Shown: one piece after another, positions 25,049-33,106 of the stretch
Position numbering within the stretch: position 1 is the stretch's first letter
Layout of the letters: each line of letters begins with the position of its first letter
Assembly: GCF_002868715.1 (NCBI RefSeq)
Contig: NZ_PKLZ01000003.1
Span: forward strand, 248,001-312,000
Reading direction: 5' to 3'
Source of the DNA: Kineobactrum sediminis
GTDB lineage: Bacteria; Pseudomonadota; Gammaproteobacteria; Pseudomonadales; Halieaceae
DNA: 64,000 nucleotides
The notes under the pieces: generated by a model
Databases searched by the model: none
Told to the model about the DNA's origin: nothing
The model's input: only the letters and a program-made list of their open reading frames with translations
Made by a program: the position numbers and the translations under genes

Positions 25049-26052
25049 TGGACTGGACTCACCACCACGCGACAATCAACGGCATTCGCATGCACTACGT
25101 GGAACAGGGCCAGGGGATGCCGGTTGTGCTCTGCCACGGTTTCCCGCACCTGTGGTTCAGTTGGCACCGACAGATCAGTGCGCTGGCCGCGGCCGGCTAT
25201 CGGGTGATCGCGCCCGATATGCGCGGCATGGGCCAGACCGAGGCACCGACTGCCGTGGAGGCTTATGATATAGACCATATCACCGCGGACCTGCTGGGCC
25301 TGCTCGACCATATCGGTGAGTCCCGGGCCGTGTTTGCGGGCCTGGACTTTGGTGCCTTCGCGATTTATGACCTCGCCCTGCGCCACCCGCAGCGGGTAAT
25401 CGCCGTAATAGGCCTGGAAAACCCCGCTGCGCCGCATAATCCCGACGAGCCTCCGCTGCGCGAATACCGGCGCATGGGGGAGGAGCATTTCCTGCACATC
25501 GAATATTTCCGCGAGCCACCGCGAGCAGACGTGGAGCTGGCAGCGCAACCGCGCCGCTTTCTGCACAAGGTATTTCACACCCTCAGCGGCGCCTGCAATT
25601 ACTTTGACATGTTCCGCCACCCACCGGGTACTTCTTATATCGATGCCATGGAAGAGCCTCCAGCGCTGCCCTGGCCCTGGCTGTCGGAGCTGGAACTGGA
25701 GTTCTTTGTGTCCGAGTACAGCCGCAGCGGTTTCACCGGTGGCCTGAACTGGTACCGGTCATTTGATCTCAAATGGGCCCAGCGCAAGCCTTTTGAAGGC
25801 GTGCAGAGTGCGGTGCCGGCCTATTTCCTGGGCAGCGAGCACGATGTTGACCTGGAGGGGTTTCACGGCGAGGATCCGATCGGGCAGATGCGGGGGATTT
25901 TCCCGGACCTGCGCCAGGTGCGAATGATTCCGGGCGCCGGGCATATGGTGCAACTGGAGGCTTCTGCCGAGGTGAACGAGATCCTGCTTGGGTACCTGGC
26001 CGACATCAGCCAGCGGGACCGGTCGGTTGGCAGTGACCAGGCTTTCGACTAG
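25045..26052 (+). CDS. Alpha/beta hydrolase, epoxide-hydrolase-like
   Basis: 335 residues. HGFP (residues 31-34) is the oxyanion-hole HGxP motif, and the nucleophile sits at GLDFGA with D101, the aspartate typical of epoxide hydrolases and haloalkane dehalogenases rather than a serine. The catalytic histidine is H300 in PGAGHMVQLE. The HGxP motif and overall length favour epoxide hydrolase. Starts at 25045 or 25048 are equivalent. The stop overlaps that of the convergent ppx gene by 4 bases. Substrate unknown. Confidence 0.85.
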   Translation: MMDWTHHHATINGIRMHYVEQGQGMPVVLCHGFPHLWFSWHRQISALAAAGYRVIAPDMRGMGQTEAPTAVEAYDIDHITADLLGLLDHIGESRAVFAGLDFGAFAIYDLALRHPQRVIAVIGLENPAAPHNPDEPPLREYRRMGEEHFLHIEYFREPPRADVELAAQPRRFLHKVFHTLSGACNYFDMFRHPPGTSYIDAMEEPPALPWPWLSELELEFFVSEYSRSGFTGGLNWYRSFDLKWAQRKPFEGVQSAVPAYFLGSEHDVDLEGFHGEDPIGQMRGIFPDLRQVRMIPGAGHMVQLEASAEVNEILLGYLADISQRDRSVGSDQAFD

Positions 26053-27587
26053 CAGATTTCCAGCTCCAGCCCCTGTTTGGCCAGGGTCATCTGCTCATGC
26101 TGCAATTCCCGGGCGGTAAGCGGGTGTTGCTCCAGCCAGCCGGTCGGGAACTCCAGGCGCAAAGCGCTGTGTTCCGGTTTTACGGTAAATTCCGGCAGTT
26201 CTTCCAGCTGTTCCACATACTTGAATACCAGCGCCAGGCGGATAATGGTAATCAGGCGCAGCAGGCGTGGACGGTCGCTATCGACTACGGCGGCCCACAG
26301 GGGGGAGTCCAGTTTGCCGCGCTGGGTCGCGGCCAGTAACGCCAGCTGCTCCTGTTCTTCCTGGGAAAAGCCCGGCAAATCTGCATTCAGCAGCAGGTAG
26401 GCAGAGTGGCGGTGATAATGCTTGTGGGAAATCGCCATCCCGGTTTCATGGGTGAGAGCAGCGCGCTGCAGCAAATCCCGATCGGTCTTGCGCAGGTTCC
26501 AGCCGCTTGCGGCGGCGTCGAACAGTGTACAGGCACGTCGCGCCATGAGATCGGCCATGGTGGTGTCCACGGAATAGCGCTGCAGCAGCGCATTGACGGT
26601 ACGTTCGCGCACGTCCTCGTGTCCCAGGCGTCCCATCAGGTCATAAATCACACCCTCCCGGAGCGCGCCCGGTGAAGTGCGCATCACTTTGACCCCCAGG
26701 ACGTCAAACAGGGCGCTGGCGATGGCAACCCCGGCGACAATGACATTGCGGCGCTGGCTGCCGAGGCCCTCCAGCTTGATGTCATCGAAGCGATCAAACC
26801 CGAGCAGCCGCGTTTCCAGCTGCCTGAGCCCCTCGCGGCTGATACCACCGTCACCCCAGCCCTCTTTGCCGATGATGGCCTCGATGGCTTGCAGCGTACC
26901 GGAGGCCCCCACGCATTCCGCCCAGTGGCCGGAGTGAAAATGGTAGCGAATCCGGGACACTTCCAGGCATGCAAGGTCATAGGCCTGCCGGTAGCTATTC
27001 CTGTTGATGATGCCCTCGGGGAAGCAGGTGTCCGAATAGGACACGCAACCCATCTGCAGGCTTTCCAGCCGCTGGGGCTCAAAGCGCTGGCCGACAATGA
27101 ATTCGGTACTGCCACCGCCGATGTCGATGACCAGTCTCGACTGGGCGTCATCCGCCAGGGTGTGGGCAACGCCCAGGTAGACCAGCCTGGCCTCTTCCCG
27201 GCCATAGATGACCTCGACCGGTGCGCCGAGAATCTGTTGTGCCGCTACGGTGAATTCGCGCCGGTTGTCGGCGACCCGCAGTGCATTGGTGCCCACCACC
27301 CGGATTCGTCCCGGATCAATGCTGGCGAGCGCCTGGGCGAACCGGGTCAGGCATTCCAGCCCACGTTCAATGGCGGCGCTCGAGAGTCGACTGTCGACAA
27401 GGCCAGCCCCGAGTTGTACTTTTTCGGCAAGCACCTTGATCGGGCGCATCTCCCCGTGCTCGGTGCGGGCAACAATCAGGTGAAAAGAGTTACTGCCGAG
27501 GTCAACCGCGGCCAGCAAACAGCCATCCGGGAGCGGTTGATGAGACTGAATAGGCAAAATGGTGTCCGTCTGGTGATGTGAGCGCAT
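26049..27587 (-). CDS. ppx: Exopolyphosphatase (Ppx/GppA family)
   Basis: 512 residues from ATG 27587, close to E. coli Ppx (513). It hydrolyses terminal phosphates of inorganic polyphosphate, or pppGpp in the GppA sister group. The ASKHA-fold motifs AAVDLGSNSFHLIVAR, VVGTNALRVADNRREF, VIDIGGGSTEFIVG and GVIYDLMGR are clear. The C-terminal HD-like domain carries HETGMAISHKHYHRHSAYLL. The length with this C-terminal region fits Ppx/GppA of gammaproteobacteria; ppx over gppA is a preference, not proven. An upstream in-frame extension overlaps the next gene and is not supported. Confidence 0.92.
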   Translation of the reverse strand: MRSHHQTDTILPIQSHQPLPDGCLLAAVDLGSNSFHLIVARTEHGEMRPIKVLAEKVQLGAGLVDSRLSSAAIERGLECLTRFAQALASIDPGRIRVVGTNALRVADNRREFTVAAQQILGAPVEVIYGREEARLVYLGVAHTLADDAQSRLVIDIGGGSTEFIVGQRFEPQRLESLQMGCVSYSDTCFPEGIINRNSYRQAYDLACLEVSRIRYHFHSGHWAECVGASGTLQAIEAIIGKEGWGDGGISREGLRQLETRLLGFDRFDDIKLEGLGSQRRNVIVAGVAIASALFDVLGVKVMRTSPGALREGVIYDLMGRLGHEDVRERTVNALLQRYSVDTTMADLMARRACTLFDAAASGWNLRKTDRDLLQRAALTHETGMAISHKHYHRHSAYLLLNADLPGFSQEEQEQLALLAATQRGKLDSPLWAAVVDSDRPRLLRLITIIRLALVFKYVEQLEELPEFTVKPEHSALRLEFPTGWLEQHPLTARELQHEQMTLAKQGLELEIC

Positions 27588-27630
27588 GCCTAATGGTAAA
27601 CGATACGCCCGGCGGGCGCACGATCGTGGT

Positions 27631-28230
27631 TCAGGCGTGCAGCAGGGAGGCCACTGTGAGCAGCACCAGCAGGCCAATGGCGGCGCTGGCGAGTAAAATC
27701 CGGAGGGTGATTCGTGACAGTTCAGCCAGGGGTTCACCGCCGGCATGAACGCGCGCCAGCACCGGCCACTCAATGGCGCCGGCGAAAGCCAGGCCGCCGA
27801 AGGTCGCCGCGAGGAGTGCTATTCGCCCCGGAGCGTCGGCAGGAATGACAGCGAGTAACAGCATGATTGCGATGATCGAACCCAGCGTTCCGGCGTAGCT
27901 CATGGCAAGAAACTGGGCCCGGCTGTTGGCCTTGAAATCCCAGTCGAATGCGAACAGGCGAATTTTCCGGACCCGGTGGTAGCGGCCGCGAACGACGCGC
28001 GCTCCGATGAAATGAAACCACTCGTGGATGAGGGTGCTCACGGCCAGGCCAACGAATGCGCCGGTAATCACACTCAGCAGTGCCGCCACGGCGAGGCCGG
28101 TGAGGATATACCAGCTATCTGCTGCCGCAAACAGGCTCAGCAGGAGGATGGCAGCGCCGGTGTGCGCCAGTGCAACGATGCCGGTGTGAAAGCCTGCCGG
28201 ACTCGCTTTTGAATCGATTGCATGGTCCAT
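27631..28230 (-). CDS. Small HExxH membrane protein, putative zincin peptidase
   Basis: 199 residues with about four hydrophobic helices. STLIHEWFHFIGARVVRG contains HExxH within a membrane-adjacent helix, as in M50-like or DUF3267-type putative membrane zincins. A third ligand is not obvious. The start is 15 bases from a sequence matching 12 of 14 informative positions of the Fur 7-1-7 box, so iron control is possible. Function unknown; it might process membrane proteins. Short gap to ppx (43 bases, with GCCC-GGC-GGGC stem). Confidence 0.6.
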   Translation of the reverse strand: MDHAIDSKASPAGFHTGIVALAHTGAAILLLSLFAAADSWYILTGLAVAALLSVITGAFVGLAVSTLIHEWFHFIGARVVRGRYHRVRKIRLFAFDWDFKANSRAQFLAMSYAGTLGSIIAIMLLLAVIPADAPGRIALLAATFGGLAFAGAIEWPVLARVHAGGEPLAELSRITLRILLASAAIGLLVLLTVASLLHA

Positions 28231-28245
28231 GGTGTTCTCGCGTGG

Positions 28246-28260
28246 TAGTAATTATTATCA
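28246..28260 (-). promoter_or_regulatory. Fur-box-like site upstream of the HExxH membrane protein
   Basis: Plus-strand TAGTAAT-T-ATTATCA compares with the Fur 7-1-7 consensus TGATAAT-N-ATTATCA at 12 of 14 positions. It lies 16-30 bases before the minus-strand ATG at 28230, a place where a repressor would block transcription. A chance match in this AT-rich patch is possible. Confidence 0.4.
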
Positions 28261-28310
28261 ATCTACGCAAAAAAAGTCCGGATGGATGCCGTGGTCCGGC
28301 GGTGTGCTGT

Positions 28311-28541
28311 CTATTTCTTGGCGGCACCTGAGGGGCGTGCAGAGTAGCCGCCCTGTTGGCCACTGATACCCGACTTGATATTCTGGATTTCACCGCCCGA
28401 CTGCAAAAATGCCTGGGTCTGCTCCTCAATGGACATGGAGGTTTCAACGGCTGCCGGCTGCTTTTTCTTGGCAGGCGCGCGCTGGGGCTTGGGCGGAGTG
28501 CGTTGGGGTTCTGCGGGGGCGCGTTGGGCTTCTGCGGTCAT
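28311..28541 (-). CDS. Small basic proline/alanine-rich protein, unknown function
   Basis: 76 residues. The N-terminal half is low-complexity and positively charged, with repeated QRAPAEP/QRTPPKP/QRAPAKK blocks. The C-terminal half (MSIEEQTQAFLQSGGEIQNI, SGISGQQGG) looks like a short conserved tail seen in small gammaproteobacterial proteins of unknown role. It lies 83 bases after alr in the same direction and has its own possible promoter, so it may not belong to the D-amino-acid operon. I do not recognise a named family. Confidence 0.6.
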   Translation of the reverse strand: MTAEAQRAPAEPQRTPPKPQRAPAKKKQPAAVETSMSIEEQTQAFLQSGGEIQNIKSGISGQQGGYSARPSGAAKK

Positions 28542-28572
28542 GCTGAGGTCTCGTGCATCAAGGTGGCCATTA

Positions 28573-28602
28573 AGTATACCTCAAGTGGAGGCACTTTGTC
28601 CG
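28573..28602 (-). promoter_or_regulatory. Possible promoter of the 76-residue protein gene
   Basis: On the minus strand CGGACA (28602-28597) and TATACT (28578-28573) are separated by 18 bases. They match TTGACA/TATAAT at four and five of six positions, and lie about 30 bases before the ATG at 28541. Its position in the 83-base gap after alr supports a separate transcript. Confidence 0.3.
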
Positions 28603-28624
28603 ATTTGCCTGCACCTGCTGCCTT

Positions 28625-29710
28625 TCAGGTCGTGGTGATGATCCGGGGCGTGCGCGATGGCATACGGGTAAGCAGTTCGTAGCCACTGGTACCGGTTGTG
28701 CATGCGACCTCCGTTACCGGCAGGCCTTCGCCCCATAATATGGCCGGCGCGCCAATCGCAACCGGCGGCAGGTCGGTAATATCGACGGTGATCATATCCA
28801 TCGATACCCTTCCTACCAGGGGTGCTCGACGGCCATCTATCAAAACCGGCGTGCCGCTGCTGGCTGTACGCGGGTAACCGTCACCATAGCCTATGGTAAC
28901 GGTCGCTACACGCGAGGGTCGCTGGGCCTGCCATGAGCCGCCATAACCAACGCGCTCGCCGACCCCTACGCTGCGTACGGAGATTACCGCGGAGCTCAGT
29001 GTCATTACCGGCTGCAGGCCCGCGGCCTGCGGTTGCGGTTCGGCAAATGGCGAGTTGCCCCAGAGCATGTAACCGGGCCTGATCCAGTCGTAGTGGGATT
29101 GTGGCCACGCCAGCACCGCCGGTGAGTTGGCGGCGCTGCGCAGTCCCTCAAATCCGCTGCAGGTGGACTCAAACAGTGCCAGTTGCCGGGCGGTCTGTGG
29201 GTTGTCCAGTTCATCTGCCGAGGCAAAGTGAGTGGAGAGTACCGGTGGCGCCCGGAGTTTGCCCGAGGCCAGCAGGCGTTGGTGGAAATCCTGGAACTGC
29301 TCCGGTAATACTCCCAGGCGGTGCATGCCCGTATCGATCTTCAGCCAGCAGTCCAGGGGTGCGGGCAAGCGGGTTTCTTCCAGCCAGCGCAGCTGGGTGT
29401 CATTGTCGATGGTGACCCAGAGGCCATGCTGCGCCGCTGTTATCAGCTCGTGGGCTTCAAAAACACCTTCCATTAACAGTATCGGGCAGGTCACGCCGGC
29501 AGCGCGCAGTTCCAGCGCCTCCTCGCTGCAGGCCACGGCCAGGGCGTCGACCAGGGGTTCCAGGGTTTGCGCCATGGCAATACTGCCGTGGCCGTAGGCA
29601 TTGGCCTTGACCACCGCCATCAGCCGGGTATCGGGTGCCAGGCTCCTGGCAATACTCACATTATGGCGCAGGGCCCCAAGGTTCAGGCCGGCCTTGGCGG
29701 GACGTGCCAT
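28625..29710 (-). CDS. alr: Alanine racemase
   Basis: 361 residues, a normal length. It interconverts L- and D-alanine with PLP. The PLP lysine is K35 in MAVVKANAYGHG, and the catalytic tyrosine is in RVGYGGSW. WLKIDTGMHRLGV, IRPGYMLWG and SMDMITVDIT are further family signatures. Its ATG overlaps the stop of the D-amino-acid aminotransferase gene (ATGA), so the two are translationally coupled. Being the last enzyme gene in a run with 5-oxoprolinase and D-glutamate cyclase-like genes, it may serve catabolism as well as, or instead of, peptidoglycan synthesis. Confidence 0.95.
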   Translation of the reverse strand: MARPAKAGLNLGALRHNVSIARSLAPDTRLMAVVKANAYGHGSIAMAQTLEPLVDALAVACSEEALELRAAGVTCPILLMEGVFEAHELITAAQHGLWVTIDNDTQLRWLEETRLPAPLDCWLKIDTGMHRLGVLPEQFQDFHQRLLASGKLRAPPVLSTHFASADELDNPQTARQLALFESTCSGFEGLRSAANSPAVLAWPQSHYDWIRPGYMLWGNSPFAEPQPQAAGLQPVMTLSSAVISVRSVGVGERVGYGGSWQAQRPSRVATVTIGYGDGYPRTASSGTPVLIDGRRAPLVGRVSMDMITVDITDLPPVAIGAPAILWGEGLPVTEVACTTGTSGYELLTRMPSRTPRIITTT

Positions 29711-30567
29711 CAGTAGTTGAACCGGTGCTTCGCAAACAGGGTTTCGGCGGCAAGCCAGACATTACCTACTGTGCCATCGCCTACCGGTTCCCCGTCAATT
29801 TCCACAACCGGCGCCACTTCTTTACTGGAGCTGGTGAGCCATACTTCATCCGCGTTGCGTAGTTCGTTCATGGTGACAACCCGCTCTTCAACAACCAGGT
29901 CACTGTGGCGACGCAGTATGTCCAGCAACATCAGGCGCGTTATACCGGGCAGTTTCTGGTGGTCCAGTTCGGGTGTGGCAATAATGCCCTTACTCACTAC
30001 AAAGACATTACAGGCGGCGGCCTCGGTCAGTTCCCCAGCCTGGTTGTACAGCAGGGTCTCGTCGTGACCCCGGCTGTGGCCGGTCTGGTAATGCATGACA
30101 TTGCCCAGTAGCGCGGTGGACTTGATGTTGCAGCGCCGCCAGCGCAGGTCTTCCTCGGTGGACACCCGAAAGCGGGTCGCGGCGGCTTTGTCGGGGACCG
30201 GCGCCGGGGCGATCTCGAAGGCAAATCCGTACAGGGTCGGGGCTACGTTCTCGGTGTAGGCGTGATTGCGACGGCTGTCGGCACCGCGACTGACATGGAA
30301 GTAAATGCCCAGGTTGCCGCCACCATTGCGCGCGATCAGCTGCTCCGCGATAGCACGCCAGTGCGCTTCATCGACTCGCAGCTTGATACCGATGGCATCC
30401 AGCCCGTCCTGCATGCGCTGCATGTGAGGACCGAATCCTACCAGTTTGCCGTCGTAGGAAGGCACCACCTCATAGATGCCGTCACCGAACAGGAAACCGC
30501 GATCCATCGGTGAAATCCGGGCCTCACTCATCGGCATGTAATCACCGTTCAAAAATACTGTGCTCAT
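29710..30567 (-). CDS. dat: D-amino-acid aminotransferase (class IV)
   Basis: 285 residues. It transfers the amino group between D-alanine and 2-oxoglutarate, giving D-glutamate and pyruvate, in the D-alanine transaminase family. VFLNGDYMPMSEARISPMDRGFLFGDGIYEV is the typical opening (here residues 4-34), and the PLP lysine lies in RRCNIKSTALLGNV. NVFVVSKGIIATPELDHQKLPGITR is the class IV signature. A related branched-chain aminotransferase role is possible, but coupling to alr supports the D-amino-acid call. It begins 47 bases after the DUF4392 gene. Confidence 0.85.
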   Translation of the reverse strand: MSTVFLNGDYMPMSEARISPMDRGFLFGDGIYEVVPSYDGKLVGFGPHMQRMQDGLDAIGIKLRVDEAHWRAIAEQLIARNGGGNLGIYFHVSRGADSRRNHAYTENVAPTLYGFAFEIAPAPVPDKAAATRFRVSTEEDLRWRRCNIKSTALLGNVMHYQTGHSRGHDETLLYNQAGELTEAAACNVFVVSKGIIATPELDHQKLPGITRLMLLDILRRHSDLVVEERVVTMNELRNADEVWLTSSSKEVAPVVEIDGEPVGDGTVGNVWLAAETLFAKHRFNY

Positions 30568-30614
30568 AGCCTGGTCCTGTAGCGCGCTCTTTTCGCGCCT
30601 GAAAAATTGTTCGT

Positions 30615-31457
30615 TTAAGGGTTATGGAAGCCAGTCAGCCGGCGTAACTGGTGGATGACGGCGTCACCCTCAGTGGCTGCCATGCCATCTTCAGTTAATG
30701 TGTTTTTTCGCGTGACACCGTCAACGCTGCCCCTGGCAGAAAGATAGCGCAAGGTGTCCAGCGGCGAGAATTCACCGAGCAGGTCACGCTCCGCCCACAA
30801 CCCGAGGAATGCAAGCAGGCCATAGGCACCCCAATTGGAGACATCGGCTACCAGCAGTTCGTCACACGAGGTGACCGCAGCGCGAATATCCAGACTGGCG
30901 ATAGCGCTGTCAATCTTGCCCATGCCGATTTCGTTGCCGCCGTCTCCAATGGCAATGGTCGGGCAGGTGGCCCGGGTCAGGAAGGGATCGAAGATCCCGC
31001 AAAGCCGACTGATGTCTTCGCCGCGCATATTGTAATAATGGCCATCTGCGGTAACGCCCGGGCGCTCAATGGATATCACCGCAAGTGGCTGGTTCGCGGC
31101 CAGCCATTCGCCGGCCTCCCACTCTGCCTGCTCCGGGTTGTTGCAGGCGAGTTTGAGGATTTTGTAGTCCTGTGCCAGGGCATCTGCCAGGGGCGCCGCG
31201 CAGGCCATGACGGGTTTTGCGCCCAGGGCCGCAAGCCCCTTGTACAAGGCAATGGCGCCAACAGGCCCATCGGTCTCGAAGGTGTCGTCTACAGGGAAGC
31301 CGGTGCCAATGAGTACCGGTCCGTTCAGGTCCCGCAGTGCTCGCGCCGCACGCAGGTAATAGCCGGGCGCGAGCGCCTCCCTGGCAATCGCCATATTGCG
31401 CGGGTTGCGCGCTACCAGTACGGCTTCGATGGCTTCGCTCAGAGTCTGTTCATTCAT
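30615..31457 (-). CDS. DUF4392 protein, D-glutamate cyclase-like C-terminal domain
   Basis: 280 residues matching the DUF4392 domain that forms the C-terminal part of mammalian mitochondrial D-glutamate cyclase (DGLUCY). Landmarks: VLIGTGFPVDDTFETDGPVGA, ISIERPGVTADGHYYNMRG, TIAIGDGGNEIGMGK, VSNWGAYGLLAFL. The mammalian enzyme converts D-glutamate to 5-oxo-D-proline. The start overlaps the pxpC stop (ATGA), binding it to the 5-oxoprolinase genes. DUF1445, the other DGLUCY domain, is the first gene of this run. Catalysis by this protein alone is inferred, not shown. Confidence 0.82.
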   Translation of the reverse strand: MNEQTLSEAIEAVLVARNPRNMAIAREALAPGYYLRAARALRDLNGPVLIGTGFPVDDTFETDGPVGAIALYKGLAALGAKPVMACAAPLADALAQDYKILKLACNNPEQAEWEAGEWLAANQPLAVISIERPGVTADGHYYNMRGEDISRLCGIFDPFLTRATCPTIAIGDGGNEIGMGKIDSAIASLDIRAAVTSCDELLVADVSNWGAYGLLAFLGLWAERDLLGEFSPLDTLRYLSARGSVDGVTRKNTLTEDGMAATEGDAVIHQLRRLTGFHNP

Positions 31458-32404
31458 TGCCGGGATTTCCTGGCCAGTGGCTGAAGGGGCAGGCGCTGCA
31501 GGCGCGCCTGTGCCAGGTGCAGGGCGTTATGCGCGCGGTGCGGGGTGATCGCCGTGAAGTTCACAACCCCACCGGGCTGCAGCTGGGCGAGTCGGGCAGC
31601 GTCCAGCGACAGGGCCGCGCCGATCTTGGGATAGCCGCCGATAGTCTGGCGATCGTTGAGCAGCACTATCGGCTGGCCATCGGCGGGAATCTGGATGGCG
31701 CCAAAACAAATGCCTTCGGACAGGATGCCATTGATATCGCATTCTATGGCAGGGCCTTCCAGCCGGTAACCCATGCGGTCACAGCGTTGCGATACGCTAT
31801 AGGCATGACTGAAAAACCGGCGCTGCTGAAGGCGACTGAAATGCGACTGCTGGTAGCCGGGTATGACGCCTACGGTTACCCGGTTGTGGTAGCGTGGTTG
31901 ATAATCCGGGTGCAGGTGCAATTCCCGGCGCAGGGAGGTTGCATCACAGGGCAATACGTCACCAGGTGCCAGCTTGTTGCCGTTGATCCCCCCGATTTTT
32001 TCCCTGACCACGGTCGCGGCACTCCCGAATTGCGGTGTAATAACAAAACCGTCCGCTACGCCAAGATAGCTGCGACAACCTTCTGCGGCGTAGCCCAGGC
32101 TGATTTGGTCGCCGGCGAGTACGGAATGTACTGTCCACAGTGGCTTTTCCCGGCCGTTGATCGCCAGCGGCATGCTGGCGCCGGTGACGCAGATGAAGGT
32201 ATCCACCCGCGCCTCCAGCTCCAGGCCGCCGAAGCTGGTTTCAATCGCGGTGCAATCGGGTCTGTTACCCAGCAGCTGCTGGCAAATATCGAACGCTTCG
32301 GGGTCCAGCGGACCGCCGTTGGTGAGACCTATGGCGTGTTGCCCGAAGCGACCGCGGTCCTGGATCAGGCTCAGCAGCCCGGGTTGGCGCACGACCAGGC
32401 TCAT
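31454..32404 (-). CDS. pxpC: 5-oxoprolinase subunit C (biotin-dependent carboxyltransferase-like, KipA)
   Basis: 316 residues. GLLSLIQDRGRFGQHAIGLT, NGGPLDPEAFDICQQLLGN, VGVIPGYQQSHFS, PADGQPIVLLNDRQTIGGYPKIG are diagnostic of the KipA/PxpC (AHS2) family. With PxpA and PxpB it forms the ATP-dependent 5-oxoprolinase that opens 5-oxo-L-proline to L-glutamate. It overlaps pxpB by 4 bases upstream and DUF4392 by 4 bases downstream, so all are co-translated. Confidence 0.93.
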   Translation of the reverse strand: MSLVVRQPGLLSLIQDRGRFGQHAIGLTNGGPLDPEAFDICQQLLGNRPDCTAIETSFGGLELEARVDTFICVTGASMPLAINGREKPLWTVHSVLAGDQISLGYAAEGCRSYLGVADGFVITPQFGSAATVVREKIGGINGNKLAPGDVLPCDATSLRRELHLHPDYQPRYHNRVTVGVIPGYQQSHFSRLQQRRFFSHAYSVSQRCDRMGYRLEGPAIECDINGILSEGICFGAIQIPADGQPIVLLNDRQTIGGYPKIGAALSLDAARLAQLQPGGVVNFTAITPHRAHNALHLAQARLQRLPLQPLARKSRQ

Positions 32405-33099
32405 GGGAGTTCCCCTCCCAATGCCAGGAAACGCTCGCGGCTGATGGCTTCAAAGCGTACCCGGTCCCCGACGGCCACGGGCATGGTGGGATTGGCCTGC
32501 GGATCAAACAGGCGTTGTGGGCAGTTGCCGACCAGGTTCCAGCCTCCCGGGGATTCGGCCGGATAGACGGCGGTCTGGCGGTCGGCAATCGCGACGGAAC
32601 CGCGCGGCACTTTTTGGCGGGGTGTGGCCAGGCGCGGCGCCGCAATACGGGGATCCACATGACCCAGGTAGGCAAAACCGGGTGCAAAACCAATGGCATA
32701 GACCCGGTATTCGGTGTCGCTGTGCAGGGCGATCACCTCTGCGACGGACAACCCGGACTGCTCGGCCAGTCGTTCCAGATCGGCACCGGTTTCCGGGCTG
32801 TAATAGACGGGGAGAATAACCTCCCGCCCCCCTGGTGTGCTGACGCCGCGCTCGGCTGCCTCCAGGACGCCATGCAGGCGTTTGATCACGCTCATGTGGT
32901 CGGTACGCAACGGATCATAAATCACCAGCAACGAGGCATAAGAGGGGACCAGGTCGACGAGGTCAGCCCCCAGCGCTACGCGAACCGCTGTCGCGGTGGC
33001 CTGTACCCGTGAGGCAAGCTCGGGAGTGCTGTCCTCGCCAAGGTACAGCATGACGGCGCTTTCTCCAGCATAACTTACTCCGGGATAACTCGGGTGCAT
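32401..33099 (-). CDS. pxpB: 5-oxoprolinase subunit B (allophanate hydrolase subunit 1-like, KipI)
   Basis: 232 residues. VSYAGESAVMLYLGE opens the AHS1 domain; IGFAPGFAYLGHVDPRI, ATPRQKVPRGSVAIADRQTAVY and ESPGGWNLVGNCPQRLF are the conserved C-terminal signature. It is the partner of PxpC in 5-oxoprolinase (KipI in Bacillus, where it also inhibits KinA). The gene follows pxpA by 7 bases and overlaps pxpC by 4 bases. Confidence 0.93.
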   Translation of the reverse strand: MHPSYPGVSYAGESAVMLYLGEDSTPELASRVQATATAVRVALGADLVDLVPSYASLLVIYDPLRTDHMSVIKRLHGVLEAAERGVSTPGGREVILPVYYSPETGADLERLAEQSGLSVAEVIALHSDTEYRVYAIGFAPGFAYLGHVDPRIAAPRLATPRQKVPRGSVAIADRQTAVYPAESPGGWNLVGNCPQRLFDPQANPTMPVAVGDRVRFEAISRERFLALGGELP

Positions 33100-33106
33100 G
33101 CGTAAC

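Noticed and set aside
26049-27773. A longer exopolyphosphatase beginning at 27773.
   Set aside because: The extra 62 residues lack family character and overlap the membrane-protein gene at 27631-28230; ATG 27587 gives the expected length.
28356-28682. Plus-strand 108-codon frame over the small basic protein gene.
   Set aside because: Composition suggests an antisense shadow of the minus-strand small gene and of the alr end; no ribosome site or family features.
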